Positions 30,096 to 39,349 are shown, numbered from the stretch's first letter. The stretch: DNA of 64,000 nucleotides from Bifidobacterium thermophilum (GCA_000741495.1 JGZV01000004.1:1-64000); one strand, 5' to 3'. Notes: generated by a model not told the origin, from the sequence alone. Translations and numbers: made by a program.

Positions 30096-30893
30096 TCAGC
30101 CTTCCACGGCCTGCACCGCGGAAATCACGTCACCGCGGAACCCGTGCTGTTCCAACGCGACCACACCACGGATCGTCGCGCCGCCCGGAGAGCAGACCGC
30201 ATCCTTCATGGCCGCGGGCAGGCGCCCGTCGCTGACCTGCAGCGCGCCCGTGCCTTCGACCATCTTCGCGGCGAGACGGTACGCGCTGGCCCGCTTGAGC
30301 CCGTATTGCACGCCCGCGTCGGCGAGCGCCTCGATGTACATGGCGGTGAATGCGGGGGCGCAACTGGAGATGGTGCCCGCCTGGGACATGTGCGCAGTGT
30401 CGACGGTCTCGAGCATGCTGACCGGCTCGAGCAGCGCGCGGACAAGCCCCGCCTGGTATTCGGTCAGGTTGTGCTTGTCTTCGACGACGCTGACACCCTG
30501 GCCCACCGCGATCGGCGTGTTGGGGATGATGGAGATGTGCGGGGTGTGGTCCTCGAGCACGGCTTCGAGCCGGTCGAAAGTCCACCCCCAGGCCACGCAG
30601 ACGACGATGCTGTTGGCCAGTTCATGCAGGATTGGGGTCACGACCTCTTCGATGAGGTTCGGTTTGACGGCGAGGATGACGATATCGCTTGCTGCGGCAA
30701 CCTCGGTGGCGTTGTGCATCGGACGCACGCCAAGCGCGGACGTGCTGTCCACGAGCTTGTCGTAATGTCCTGCGCAGGCGAGAATCTGCCCGCCTTCGAG
30801 GACTCCCCCGTCCACAAAGCCTTGGGCCATGGCCTGTGCCATGGCGCCGTAACCGATGAATCCGACGGTGATGTCGCTCAGTTGCTGGGTCAT
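30096..30893 (-). CDS. proC: Pyrroline-5-carboxylate reductase
   Basis: Catalyses the last step of proline synthesis, reducing pyrroline-5-carboxylate with NAD(P)H. 265 residues. The Rossmann loop GFIGYGAMAQAM is at 11-22, DIVILAVKP lies near 75, IPNTPIAVGQGVSV in the middle, and the C-terminal signature AKMVEGTGALQVSDGRLPAAMKDAVCSPGGATIRGV is complete. The ATG at 30893 follows AAAGGAAC; a longer in-frame extension to 31136 would run into the upstream gene. It follows the proline iminopeptidase gene (83 bp gap), so two proline-producing steps are probably cotranscribed. Confidence 0.95.
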   Translation of the reverse strand: MTQQLSDITVGFIGYGAMAQAMAQGFVDGGVLEGGQILACAGHYDKLVDSTSALGVRPMHNATEVAAASDIVILAVKPNLIEEVVTPILHELANSIVVCVAWGWTFDRLEAVLEDHTPHISIIPNTPIAVGQGVSVVEDKHNLTEYQAGLVRALLEPVSMLETVDTAHMSQAGTISSCAPAFTAMYIEALADAGVQYGLKRASAYRLAAKMVEGTGALQVSDGRLPAAMKDAVCSPGGATIRGVVALEQHGFRGDVISAVQAVEG

Positions 30894-30975
30894 TGGGTTC
30901 CTTTCTTGGGTTGTTCGCCGGCGCCATGCCGGCCACGGATGCGTTCGGGCGCGGTTGCGGGCCGCGCCGGGCTGG

Positions 30976-32322
30976 TCACTTGATGCCGGCGAGGTCTCCC
31001 CGCCCCAGGGCTTCCCGGTATTCGCGCGTGAAAACCCGCGGGTCGGTGCGCAACCCGTCATGCTCATACTCGTTGGTCGCCCAGTAGTGGCTGTTGCCGA
31101 CACGGGACAGGGTATCAAGCTGAAGTGTCGAATCAACGTACATGTCGTCCACGTAGACGGTCGCCTGCAGCGGCACCTCGTTACGAGCGAGCCGGTCGGC
31201 GTCGTAAATCTTGCCGAAATGCGTGTCCTGCATGAGGATGTCCATCGCGGCAGCGAATGGGCGCAGCGCCTGCTCCTGCCGGAACATCCACGGGAAAATC
31301 GCCTCCCCGGTGAACAGCAGCGGCCGCGCGGATACGGAGAATTGAGGGCGGGTGCCGTAGGCGCGTCGGGCAGCCCAGTTGACCGGATGTTCGAGCTCGC
31401 CGTCGGCGTAAATGAATTCCTGAAGCGGCCAGTACAGGGGGCGGGATGCGGTCGTGTCCATCACATGGGTGAGGAATTCGTCGGACAGCGGTGACGAGCT
31501 GTCCGCGGAACCATCGCCGTCAACGAAAGCCTCGTCGAACAGCCAGTGAATCTGTTCGAAACTCGGCTTCATACCGAACCCGCCACCCAAAGTCTGCATG
31601 CGTTCGATGGTCAGCGGATCGCCGTTGGGCAACGCCACTCCCCCTTGGGCCACCCGGTCGGCAACGGCGGCGACACGCTCGCGGTCCTGCGGATAGCGCG
31701 CGTAATACTGCATGGTCTTCGATTCCATACGCGGGAAGGTGTGTGCGTATACGTCGTCAGGGTCAGCCGGCACATGCGGGATGCCGCCGTTGGTGAAGCA
31801 TGCAGCCAATCCTTGCGGGAACAAGGACAGGTAGCTCAAGGTCAGGAACCCGCCGTAGCTCTGCCCGAGCGTGACCCACTTGCGGCCGCCGAACGCACTC
31901 AGGCGCAGATGCTCGAAGTCCCGGATAATCGAATCGGCAAGGAAACGCTTGAGATACGCAGCCTGCGCCGACGCGTCCCCGATACGGGACATGGCATGCG
32001 AATCAACACGCGAGGAACGGCCAGTGCCACGCTGGTCAGGCAGCACAACCCGGAAATGCTTCAATGCCTCTGTAAGCCAGGCATCCCCACCGTCATAGCC
32101 CATCGGGCGCGGGCCCGCACCTCCCGGGCCTCCTTGTAAGAACAGCAGCAGCGGCAAGTCCTCCTGCTCGTGACCCGCCTCGCACACCACCCGGTAGAAC
32201 AGCCGAATCGTCTCTCCGGACACCGTTTTGCCGGGCGTGTCGCCCCGCCAGTCCAGCGGCACATCAATCGCATGATCTTCGATATACCGCCCCGGAACGT
32301 AATACTGCGCCAACGCCGTCAT
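30976..32322 (-). CDS. pip: Proline iminopeptidase / prolyl aminopeptidase (S33)
   Basis: A 448-residue alpha/beta-hydrolase that removes N-terminal proline from peptides. The oxyanion motif LQGGPGGAGPRP is at 63-73, DQRGTGRSS near 96-104, and the nucleophile elbow GQSYGG with Ser155. The C-terminal NEYEHDGLRTDPRVF contains the probable His. The length fits the larger S33 prolyl aminopeptidases. The ATG follows GGGAGGTG. It is divergent from the two-module kinase and leads into proC. Confidence 0.9.
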   Translation of the reverse strand: MTALAQYYVPGRYIEDHAIDVPLDWRGDTPGKTVSGETIRLFYRVVCEAGHEQEDLPLLLFLQGGPGGAGPRPMGYDGGDAWLTEALKHFRVVLPDQRGTGRSSRVDSHAMSRIGDASAQAAYLKRFLADSIIRDFEHLRLSAFGGRKWVTLGQSYGGFLTLSYLSLFPQGLAACFTNGGIPHVPADPDDVYAHTFPRMESKTMQYYARYPQDRERVAAVADRVAQGGVALPNGDPLTIERMQTLGGGFGMKPSFEQIHWLFDEAFVDGDGSADSSSPLSDEFLTHVMDTTASRPLYWPLQEFIYADGELEHPVNWAARRAYGTRPQFSVSARPLLFTGEAIFPWMFRQEQALRPFAAAMDILMQDTHFGKIYDADRLARNEVPLQATVYVDDMYVDSTLQLDTLSRVGNSHYWATNEYEHDGLRTDPRVFTREYREALGRGDLAGIK

Positions 32323-32482
32323 CGTGCACCTCCCGACCGTGAATCCGGCCCATCAATCCGTTATGCCCACCATAGCGCCACCCCGGCCTTACCTCGCCTT
32401 TCCCTGTCTTTGCCTCGTTCTTCCCGCCTTTCATCCTCGCGCATGATGGCCGCGGTGCCCGCCGGACGCTAGGGTGAATGGC

Positions 32483-35221
32483 ATGCATTGGATGACACGG
32501 ATGACCTCATGGGCCAAAAGCCACGTTCTGGCGGTGGATACCGCCATGACCGTGCTGGTTGCCGCACTGTTCCTGGTGATTGTGACCGCCACCGGCTCCA
32601 TTCCCGGCGTGTTCTTCTCCTGCCCGGCAACCGCGTGTACCCTGTGGCAGATCGCCATCCTCATTCCTGTGGCTACCCGCCGGTGGCGTCCGGAACCGAG
32701 CGCTTGGGCGATTACCGCAGTTGCGGTCGCCCAGCTCATCATTGGTCCGGCGCTGGTGCCCGCGGACCTGTTCGCGTTGAGCGTCCTGTACGCCGTCATC
32801 GTGTACGGCAACCCGAACCGAAGCCGCCTGTTCGCGTGTCTTGCGCTGGCCATCGGCATCCTCGCCTCGCTCGCGCTAGCCATATCCACCAGTGTCGGGC
32901 CGGTATTCGGCGACCCCGGGTCCCCGTATACCATCTCCCTGTGCGAAGGCAACGACCCTCACACCTGCGCGCAGAATTTCCTCTCAGCGTTCACAGGCGG
33001 ACTGATTGTCATCACCCTGTGCATCGTCACCGCGATTTTCCTCGGTTACTGGCAGCGCGCACGCAACGTGACCATCACGATGCTGCAAGAACGCAACGAG
33101 GCTTTGCAGGCCGGGGAGGACGAGCGCCGACGGATTGCCGCGTTGGCGGAACGAGCCCGGATCGCTCGCGATATGCATGATGTCGTCGCGCACACCCTGT
33201 CGATCATCATCGTGCAATCCGATGGGGGCAGGTATGCCGGGGCTTCGAACCCGCAGATAGCCAAACGCACGATGCAAACCATCGAACACGAGTCACAGCG
33301 TGCGATGCGCGATATGCAGCATCTGCTGGGCGTATTCGGCGAACCCGACCATGCAGATTACCGGCATGTCGCCGCACTGCTTGACGAGGCCGAGCGCTCT
33401 GATGCCGACATCCAGATCCGATTCCACAGCTCAGGAGAGCCGCATCCGGCGCGGCTGAGCGAAACCGCAAGCACGGCGATGTACCGTATGGTGCAGGAAG
33501 CACTGACCAATGTGCGCAAATACGCCGGCCCCGACGTGCACGTGGATATCGAGGAGGCGTGGTCAGACACCGGGTTGACTGTCCGTGTCACCGATGACGG
33601 CCGGGGTGCGAGCGCCGCCGCGGACGGACATAAACCCGGCTTCGGTTTGCTCGGCATGCGCGAACGCATCGCGATGGCCCATGGCAGTGTCCAAGCGGGA
33701 CCAAGGCTCAGCGGTGGTTTTGAGGTCATGGCGAGTGTGCCGTACCGGGACGCCGAGCATGAAGCCGAACTACGTGTCACCGCTTCGACCGTAACTTCGC
33801 CGGCATCGGGCGCGGCCGTACCTGCGGCCCGTCAGTCACAAGAAGCTCTGACCGGCGCGGGTGAACCAACCATTCCGGCAACTGATCTACAGCACAGTAG
33901 TACAGTCGGTGGCGCTCCCGCCCCCGTCCGGCAGCCACGGCAGAACACAATCGGCGGAGGAACGCCAGTGCGACAAAGCATCGCACCCGCATCACTGCCG
34001 TTGCAGGCGCACCCTACGCGGATTCCTGACTTGCTGCGGCGGTGCTTCAACGACCGCCGTCCGGCACTGCCTACTGCGGATGATCGCACAGACGGCGCCA
34101 CGAATACGGTCGAACGCATGTCCATGTGGTGGGAGCGCCACTATCTGGCGTCAGACATCCTGTCTGGTCTCATCTTCATCGCGTTCTTCGGCCTGTCCGG
34201 GGTAAACGTGGGTAACAATCTCGAATTCGTGCTCACCGGTAACCAGACGCATGCCATCAGTCAAGCCGTCATCTGGACGGTGACGGTACTGGTCATCCTG
34301 CCGTGGATGTTCAGACGCCGTTTTCCACAGGCGAGCGCCATATTCGCCTTCGTTTTCGCCATATTCCAACTGCTGGTTATGCCGTGCATCCTGTTCGTCA
34401 ACATCATGTCGCTCGGCGTGCTCGCCGCCGCAATCCTCTATGGCGACCGGCACTCCACCAACCGGGCGATCGCCGCGGCCTCAACCGCCACATGCATGTG
34501 CGCGCTGTGCGTGTTCTCCGGAGCCATGGGGTATACCTCCCTGCTCGCCATGCTCGCCGATCTTGCACAGCTGCAACGCCCGAGCAGCGCCATGCTGATC
34601 GAAACGGGCTCCGCCTTTGTCACCGTCGGGCTCATGTGCCTAATCGCCATTGTCGCAGCGATATGGAAACGCACAAGCGGCAACGATGCGCTCGTCTTGC
34701 AGGCGCGTGAACAGGCGCTTAACGAGGAGGCCCGCCGGCAGCAAGTGCTCGCCGCGAACGTGGAGCGTGACCGGATCAGCGCGAATATCCAAAGCGAGGT
34801 CACCGACACCCTCCAATCCGTAATCGCTTGTACCCATGAGGGGCTCGCCATGTTCGAACACGCGGAACAGGAAGGGACCGAGCCGGATGCAGCCGCAGTC
34901 TCCGAGGCATTCAAACAGATCGGCGAGCAAGGACGGGCCGCTCTGGCACGCATGCGCGAATTGCTTGGTGTGCTGCGCAAAACCGGATTCAGCGACGAGA
35001 CACACGACCGATCTGCGGATATCGCCCCGCTCGCCCCGGTTTCTCCGCCTGCCTCGACCTCCTCTACCACCCCAGCTACGCAGGATTCCCAGGCCACACC
35101 AGCTGCTCCGACCGCTGCGACCACTCACGCCGCGGTCTCGGATGCGCTACCGGCCGCCGAAACTACCGCCTCCGGCACCGCCGCCGCCACCGCCGAATCC
35201 GCCGGATGCCCCCGAACCTGA
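32483..35221 (+). CDS. Two-module sensor histidine kinase (second module degenerate)
   Basis: 912 residues. Module one: about six helices (15-210), a DHp domain with ERARIARDMHDVVAHTLSIIIVQSDGG (phosphoacceptor His232), and an ATPase domain with the N-box MVQEALTNVRKYAG and G-box TDDGRGASAAADGHKPGFGLLGMRERI. A Pro/Ala/Gln linker (about 430-550) leads to module two: five or six more helices and a DHp-like helix near 760 (ERDRISANIQSEVTDTL) with Gln in place of the His, then ALARMRELLGVLR, but no ATPase domain. The low-complexity tail overlaps the DUF2207 gene by 75 bp on the other strand. I chose the ATG at 32483 (AGGGTGA upstream). The probable partner regulator is at 39597. Confidence 0.88.
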   Translation: MHWMTRMTSWAKSHVLAVDTAMTVLVAALFLVIVTATGSIPGVFFSCPATACTLWQIAILIPVATRRWRPEPSAWAITAVAVAQLIIGPALVPADLFALSVLYAVIVYGNPNRSRLFACLALAIGILASLALAISTSVGPVFGDPGSPYTISLCEGNDPHTCAQNFLSAFTGGLIVITLCIVTAIFLGYWQRARNVTITMLQERNEALQAGEDERRRIAALAERARIARDMHDVVAHTLSIIIVQSDGGRYAGASNPQIAKRTMQTIEHESQRAMRDMQHLLGVFGEPDHADYRHVAALLDEAERSDADIQIRFHSSGEPHPARLSETASTAMYRMVQEALTNVRKYAGPDVHVDIEEAWSDTGLTVRVTDDGRGASAAADGHKPGFGLLGMRERIAMAHGSVQAGPRLSGGFEVMASVPYRDAEHEAELRVTASTVTSPASGAAVPAARQSQEALTGAGEPTIPATDLQHSSTVGGAPAPVRQPRQNTIGGGTPVRQSIAPASLPLQAHPTRIPDLLRRCFNDRRPALPTADDRTDGATNTVERMSMWWERHYLASDILSGLIFIAFFGLSGVNVGNNLEFVLTGNQTHAISQAVIWTVTVLVILPWMFRRRFPQASAIFAFVFAIFQLLVMPCILFVNIMSLGVLAAAILYGDRHSTNRAIAAASTATCMCALCVFSGAMGYTSLLAMLADLAQLQRPSSAMLIETGSAFVTVGLMCLIAIVAAIWKRTSGNDALVLQAREQALNEEARRQQVLAANVERDRISANIQSEVTDTLQSVIACTHEGLAMFEHAEQEGTEPDAAAVSEAFKQIGEQGRAALARMRELLGVLRKTGFSDETHDRSADIAPLAPVSPPASTSSTTPATQDSQATPAAPTAATTHAAVSDALPAAETTASGTAAATAESAGCPRT

Positions 35222-36828
35222 GGAGCCGAGCGTGGTCTGTACTGCGCTCTGAACTTCAACGAACCCGTCGTTGAGCTGCGCGCCCAAGTCTGCGAAAGAC
35301 GACGGCGCGAATGAGGTGACACCAGCTCCACCGCCAGCGGTCAAGCCAGCGACGACAGCGCCGGGCAGAATCGTCGGACGGTACATCCAGTACACAAGCG
35401 AACCGGAGGCATGGTCGTCAAGCCACTGCGGGTCGGACAGCTCAGGAACCGAACGGGCGAGTTGACTTATCACCTGTTCTGACAGCCCGAAAGCCGCAGC
35501 ATAGACGAGGTATTTGTCCCACAAGGCAAGCTCCTGCGTGCCACGATCTGTGAAATCGCTGAAATCGTTGAGATATCGCTTAAACGCTTCCAGTTGCGAA
35601 GCCAGCTGACGGCCGTGCTCGTTCAAACCGGAGAACCGCATCAGGCCCATGCACAGGCCCACACACAACGCGACCGGAAGAATCGTCACCAATTGTAGGA
35701 ACAGGTTGCTCGATAGCAACGCGCAACTGACCACCAGATAGATGAACGCGATGATGCTGACGACGATGCCTCCCCGGCCGGCAGACACAGTAAGGTTCAG
35801 TTTCGAGAACTCCCCCTCAAGCTGCGTCACCATGGTCTGCTGTTCTTTCGCGCCGCGTTCCCAGTCATTCATCAGGGAACGCATCTGCTTCATGTCGAAC
35901 ACCCGGGTCTTACCGTGTTTGCCCACCGCCTCGAGAAAATCCAGCAGGTCGGTCTCGCTGTCGCACAGGTGCGATGCCGCACGGCCAGGGGAATCCTCGC
36001 CATCTGCTTCGATTACGATGGTCACGTCATCAGGTTTGACGGCAATGCTCGTGCGCCCGTCCGACCGGTCCACGTGATATTCGACGGCCGGGGTTTGCTC
36101 GACCCCCGACAAAACGGTGGCGTCACTCGCGCTGGATACATCAATGCCGTCATAGGATTTCGCCGTACCAGGCAGGAGCCTGATAGCATGTTTGGATGCG
36201 AGCGAGAGCATGGTGGCGCTCAGTGCACGCGCATTCGTCTGCGATGGAGGGCAATGCTCGATCAGCGCGTTGAGGCGCGCCGCGTTGTTCGGCGTCATGT
36301 CGGACGGCTCACGACGGTATGCGGCGTCCTTGGGGAACGACGTCTTGCGGATGCTGCCGCGCAGACAGGCGAGCATGGCCGCGCACAGGGTGATGCCTAT
36401 GGCCGCGATGATGAACGCGCGCATCACCAATTCCCTGTGTTGGGCGTCGCGGTATCGCGCCCAGCGGTCCATCTTGTCCTGCTCCGAGGTGATCAGGCTC
36501 TCCCGGTGTTCGCCCGGCTCATGACGGGGGACATCGTTCATCTGGGCGATATCGACCATGGCGACCACATCGAGATACATGCCGGATTTCACGTTCTTCG
36601 CTGAGAAATGCAGCGTGCCGTCTTTATCGCGTGTGGTCTGTGAGAACGGGCCTTCGAAGTGCAGCCAAGTCGCTGAATTCTTCGTCGTGACGCCATCGGG
36701 AAAAGTCACCGTCCCCGTGGCTCCACCGATTGGGACGGTGTTTCTGGTGCTAATCGGCTCCCACTGGAATGTGGCGACATCATCGTAGGCGGTGGACACC
36801 CCTTCGAAGGTCATCGTAATGTCGAACC
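35147..36828 (-). pseudogene. DUF2207 membrane protein, C-terminal part (split by IS607)
   Basis: The 3' part of a gene cut by the IS607 element. It encodes FDITMTFEGVSTAYDDVATFQWEPIS, the end of the extracytoplasmic DUF2207 domain, a helix near RAFIIAAIGITLCAAMLACL, a large cytoplasmic segment, two further helices (IVVSIIAFIYLVVSCALLSSNLFLQLVTILPVALCVGLCMG) and a glycine-rich tail (GGFGGGGGGAGGG) typical of the family. An in-frame ATG at 36814 could start a fragment, but without the signal/anchor it is unlikely to function. Joined to 38800-39349 it restores a continuous frame. Its end overlaps the kinase end by 75 bp. Confidence 0.9.
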
Positions 36829-36980
36829 GTTGTAAGCATGTTGGTTATTGTTAACCTGTGCTTACATGTCCCGGTTGCCCGGGGCAGCTCCAAGTCTCAC
36901 GGCATTCGCATGCCAGCTTGGTTCGCGTTTCACAGAGGTCTGCGTCGCCTCGGCCAAGCCGGGTCGTCTTACATCCCCTC
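36829..36980 (-). ncRNA. Candidate omega RNA (TnpB guide scaffold) at the element end
   Basis: TnpB proteins are guided by an RNA made from the element's right end and the adjoining host DNA. On the minus strand, the tnpB 3' end and stop run into a hairpin (36831-36866) with outer TGTAAGCA/TGCTTACA and inner GGTTA/TAACC stems, ending four bases before the host junction. The following host sequence, beginning TTCGACATTACG in DUF2207, would be the guide. The 5' limit is a guess. Confidence 0.4.
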
Positions 36981-38160
36981 CACGCGCGTTTAGGGTCTCC
37001 GGGGCACTCCCGGCGACCATGATGTTGATGGCCGCGTTCAGGTCGCGGTCCATGGTCAGGCCACACTCGTCGCAACGGTAGACGCGTTCGCTCAGGGGCA
37101 GTTTGGCTTTCACTGTCCCGCAGCGATGGCAAGTCTTGCTGCTTGGAAACCACCGGTCGATGACATGCAGTCTCGTGCCGGCGCGTGCGGTCTTGCATTC
37201 GAGTTGACGGCGGAATTCGCCGAAATCCGCGTCGAGGACATGCTTGGCGAGCCTGTGGTTGCGGGTCACGCCCTGCACGTTGAGGTCCTCGATGCTGATG
37301 TCGGGGTAGGTTGCCGTGAGCCATGTGGTGAGTTTGCCGATACGGTCGGCTCGCTGCGCGGCGATACGGGCGTAAATGTGTTGCACATGGTCCAGCGCCT
37401 TGCGCCGCCGGTTCGACCCGCGCCCATGGTTCGTATCCTTGTCGCGGCGGCTCAGCGTCTGCTGGGCGCGGCGGAGCCTGCGCTGTGCGCGGACATACCC
37501 GCGCGGGTTGGGGAATATAGTGCCGTCGGACAGGGTCGCGAGGGTCTTGACACCCAGATCCACGCCTACCGGATAGTCACGGCGGCGTGTTTTCGCCATG
37601 GGGCGGGTGTCGGGCTGTTGTTCCACGGTGAGCGCCGCATACCATGCGCCCGCCCGACGGCTGACGGTCATGCGCACGATACGCCTGCCGTGTACGAGCC
37701 TTGCGGCGTTCTCCATGCAGTGGACGCGCCCGATGCGCGGCAGACGCAGGGCTTTCGGGTCGCCGTCGATAAGCCCGAAGCTCCCGGTCGTGTACGCGAA
37801 CCGGGGGATGCTCGTCCTCTTCGACTTGTATTTCGGCCAGCCCACCCGGCGCCCGCCGCGCCGGCCCTTGCGGCTGTCCGACCAGTTTTTCAACGCTTGG
37901 GACAGCCATTCGAAGGCGCTGTTGTACGCCTCCTTGCTGTTCTCCCGCCACCATGGGGCGATCTCGTCCTTCCACTCGTTCCACCAGCGGCGCATCGCGT
38001 ACATCGTCCAGTCCGGGTGCTCGCCGAGGGACAGTTGCCGGCGGACATGGGAGAGCATGAGGTTGTACGCGAACCGGGCAGCCCCGGCATGGCTTGCGAG
38101 CAGCCGCGCCTGCCGGGGCGTGGGGTCGAGCCTGACCTTGACGGCCTCATACGCGGTCAT
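36862..38160 (-). CDS. tnpB: TnpB, RNA-guided endonuclease of IS607
   Basis: 432 residues. An N-terminal OrfB helix-turn-helix/WED-type region (1-190) is followed by a split RuvC domain: GVDLGVKTLATL with Asp201, ISIEDLNVQGV with Glu291 and DRDLNAAINI at 371-380. A four-cysteine zinc finger lies between them (CHRCG at 344-348, CDECG at 363-367). All catalytic and zinc residues are present, so it looks active. The start overlaps the tnpA end by 14 bp. TnpB enzymes are relatives of Cas12; they cut DNA at sites matching the omega RNA guide and promote element retention. Confidence 0.95.
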   Translation of the reverse strand: MTAYEAVKVRLDPTPRQARLLASHAGAARFAYNLMLSHVRRQLSLGEHPDWTMYAMRRWWNEWKDEIAPWWRENSKEAYNSAFEWLSQALKNWSDSRKGRRGGRRVGWPKYKSKRTSIPRFAYTTGSFGLIDGDPKALRLPRIGRVHCMENAARLVHGRRIVRMTVSRRAGAWYAALTVEQQPDTRPMAKTRRRDYPVGVDLGVKTLATLSDGTIFPNPRGYVRAQRRLRRAQQTLSRRDKDTNHGRGSNRRRKALDHVQHIYARIAAQRADRIGKLTTWLTATYPDISIEDLNVQGVTRNHRLAKHVLDADFGEFRRQLECKTARAGTRLHVIDRWFPSSKTCHRCGTVKAKLPLSERVYRCDECGLTMDRDLNAAINIMVAGSAPETLNARGGDVRRPGLAEATQTSVKREPSWHANAVRLGAAPGNRDM

Positions 38161-38737
38161 CGCGTATCGCCTCCAACGCTTTTTCCGCGCGATGCCTGGC
38201 TGAGCGGCGCCCGAACAGGCGGGCGCAGAACGAGGTCAGCACCTCGGTCATGCCACGCACCAGATCGTCGTCGAGTTCGGTGTCGTCCACGATGACGAGC
38301 CTGCGCCCGGACGCCTCCAACGCGCTTTCGACGAGCCCCGCGTTCATGCGGGCGAGCCGGTCCCTGTGCTCCACGATGAGCGTGGTGACGGTCGGGTCCT
38401 TGAGCAGGCGGCTGAGCTTGCGACGCCTGTCATTCATTCCGGACCCGATCTCGGTGACCACTTGCACGTCTTTGACACCAAGGTTGACGGCGAACGCCTT
38501 GAGCCGGTCGGCCTGCCGTTGCAGGTCGGCTTTCTGATCACTGGAGCTGACCCGCGCGTAGCATACGGTACGCCCCACGGCCGTAGGCGTGGGTATGGTC
38601 TCGTATTTGGGGTCGTGGATGAGCCACATGCCGGTGGGCGTATGCTCCACCGGGACGGGCATCCTGCCCTCCCGGCACCACTTCCACACGGTATACGGGT
38701 TGAGATGCTCCCGTTCCGCCCATTCACGAACCTGCAT
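38147..38737 (-). CDS. tnpA: IS607 TnpA, serine recombinase
   Basis: 196 residues. The N-terminus is a MerR-like helix-turn-helix (VREWAEREHLNPYTVWKWCREGRMPVPV), characteristic of IS607 transposases, which place the DNA-binding domain before the catalytic domain. The catalytic core begins VCYARVSSSDQKADLQRQ with nucleophile Ser64, and has EIGSGMNDRRRKLSRLL and LIVEHRDRLAR. The C-terminal helix (SARHRAEKALEAI) is intact. It acts without target duplication. Confidence 0.94.
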   Translation of the reverse strand: MQVREWAEREHLNPYTVWKWCREGRMPVPVEHTPTGMWLIHDPKYETIPTPTAVGRTVCYARVSSSDQKADLQRQADRLKAFAVNLGVKDVQVVTEIGSGMNDRRRKLSRLLKDPTVTTLIVEHRDRLARMNAGLVESALEASGRRLVIVDDTELDDDLVRGMTEVLTSFCARLFGRRSARHRAEKALEAIRDDRV

Positions 38738-38799
38738 GCCATCAATAATAGCATACGATACGCAATGATAAACAACTCATATACCTACAGATGAATACC

Positions 38800-39349
38800 C
38801 CATGCTGTCGGTGTCGTCAGTCGCGGGGATGTTCCAACCGATTTCAATAGTGGGGTACTGATCCGAGTAGCCGCCCGAGACGTCAGGCTTGTCACGTTCC
38901 GGGTCATACGTCTTCGTGCTCACCCCGGCGCGTTTGATATACCAGTGCCCAGCATACGTGGAGTCCCATAGTGACGTGGACTGGCTGCCGGGCACAACCG
39001 GGTCTGCCTGGGTGTAAGTCTCGCCGGTCGTGGTGTTCTTGACACTCACCCCGGTGATGGCGGTGAGTTGGCCGGGGTCAAGACGATACTGCTGGTACAG
39101 TTGCCGCCACGGCTTGCCCCGCTTCTTGAGCGTCACATCGATATGCTCGCGAATCTTCAGGTCGCCGTTGCGTTGCACTTCGACCTCATAGTTGGCGCTC
39201 CGATACGTCATGTCCGCAGACGGATAGATGTCCAAGTAGGTTCTGACGATGATATAGGTGCACGCAAGCACCACTGCAAGCGCGATGCCGACCGCCCTTT
39301 TCCACGCGCTGGCTGTTGACTTCGCAGCTGGCAACTCCTTGTGCTCCAT
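38800..39349 (-). pseudogene. DUF2207 membrane protein, N-terminal part (split by IS607)
   Basis: The 5' part of the interrupted gene. A signal-anchor helix (about 18-38, AVGIALAVVLACTYIIV) precedes the extracytoplasmic DUF2207 domain: YEVEVQRNGDLKIREHIDVTLKKRGKPWRQLYQQYRLD, with EIGWNIPATDDTDSM before the insertion. The frame then runs seven codons into the element before a stop. DUF2207 (YciQ-like) proteins are of unknown function. The gene lies between the two-module kinase and the response regulator and is divergent from the latter, which suggests a link with that signalling system. Confidence 0.9.

Larger units (their letters stand above)
36829..38799 (-). mobile_element. IS607-family insertion sequence (about 1.97 kb)
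   Basis: It carries a serine-recombinase tnpA and an overlapping tnpB in IS607 order. Both edges can be set by rejoining the interrupted DUF2207 gene: left flank ending GTCGAACC (36828) and right flank starting CCCCATGCTG (38798) give an uninterrupted, in-frame GTCGAACCCCATGCTG. There is no target duplication and no long terminal inverted repeat, as expected for IS607, which inserts at GG dinucleotides. The terminal 30-60 bp are markedly AT-rich compared with the host. Both genes appear intact, so the copy may be active. Confidence 0.92.

Noticed and set aside
36862..38160. CRISPR-Cas12 effector
   Set aside because: The protein is a 432-residue TnpB adjacent to an IS607 recombinase, without repeats, spacers or cas1/cas2.
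37126..38295. 389-codon plus-strand frame through the IS element
   Set aside because: It is the antisense of tnpB/tnpA, which have intact catalytic motifs on the minus strand.
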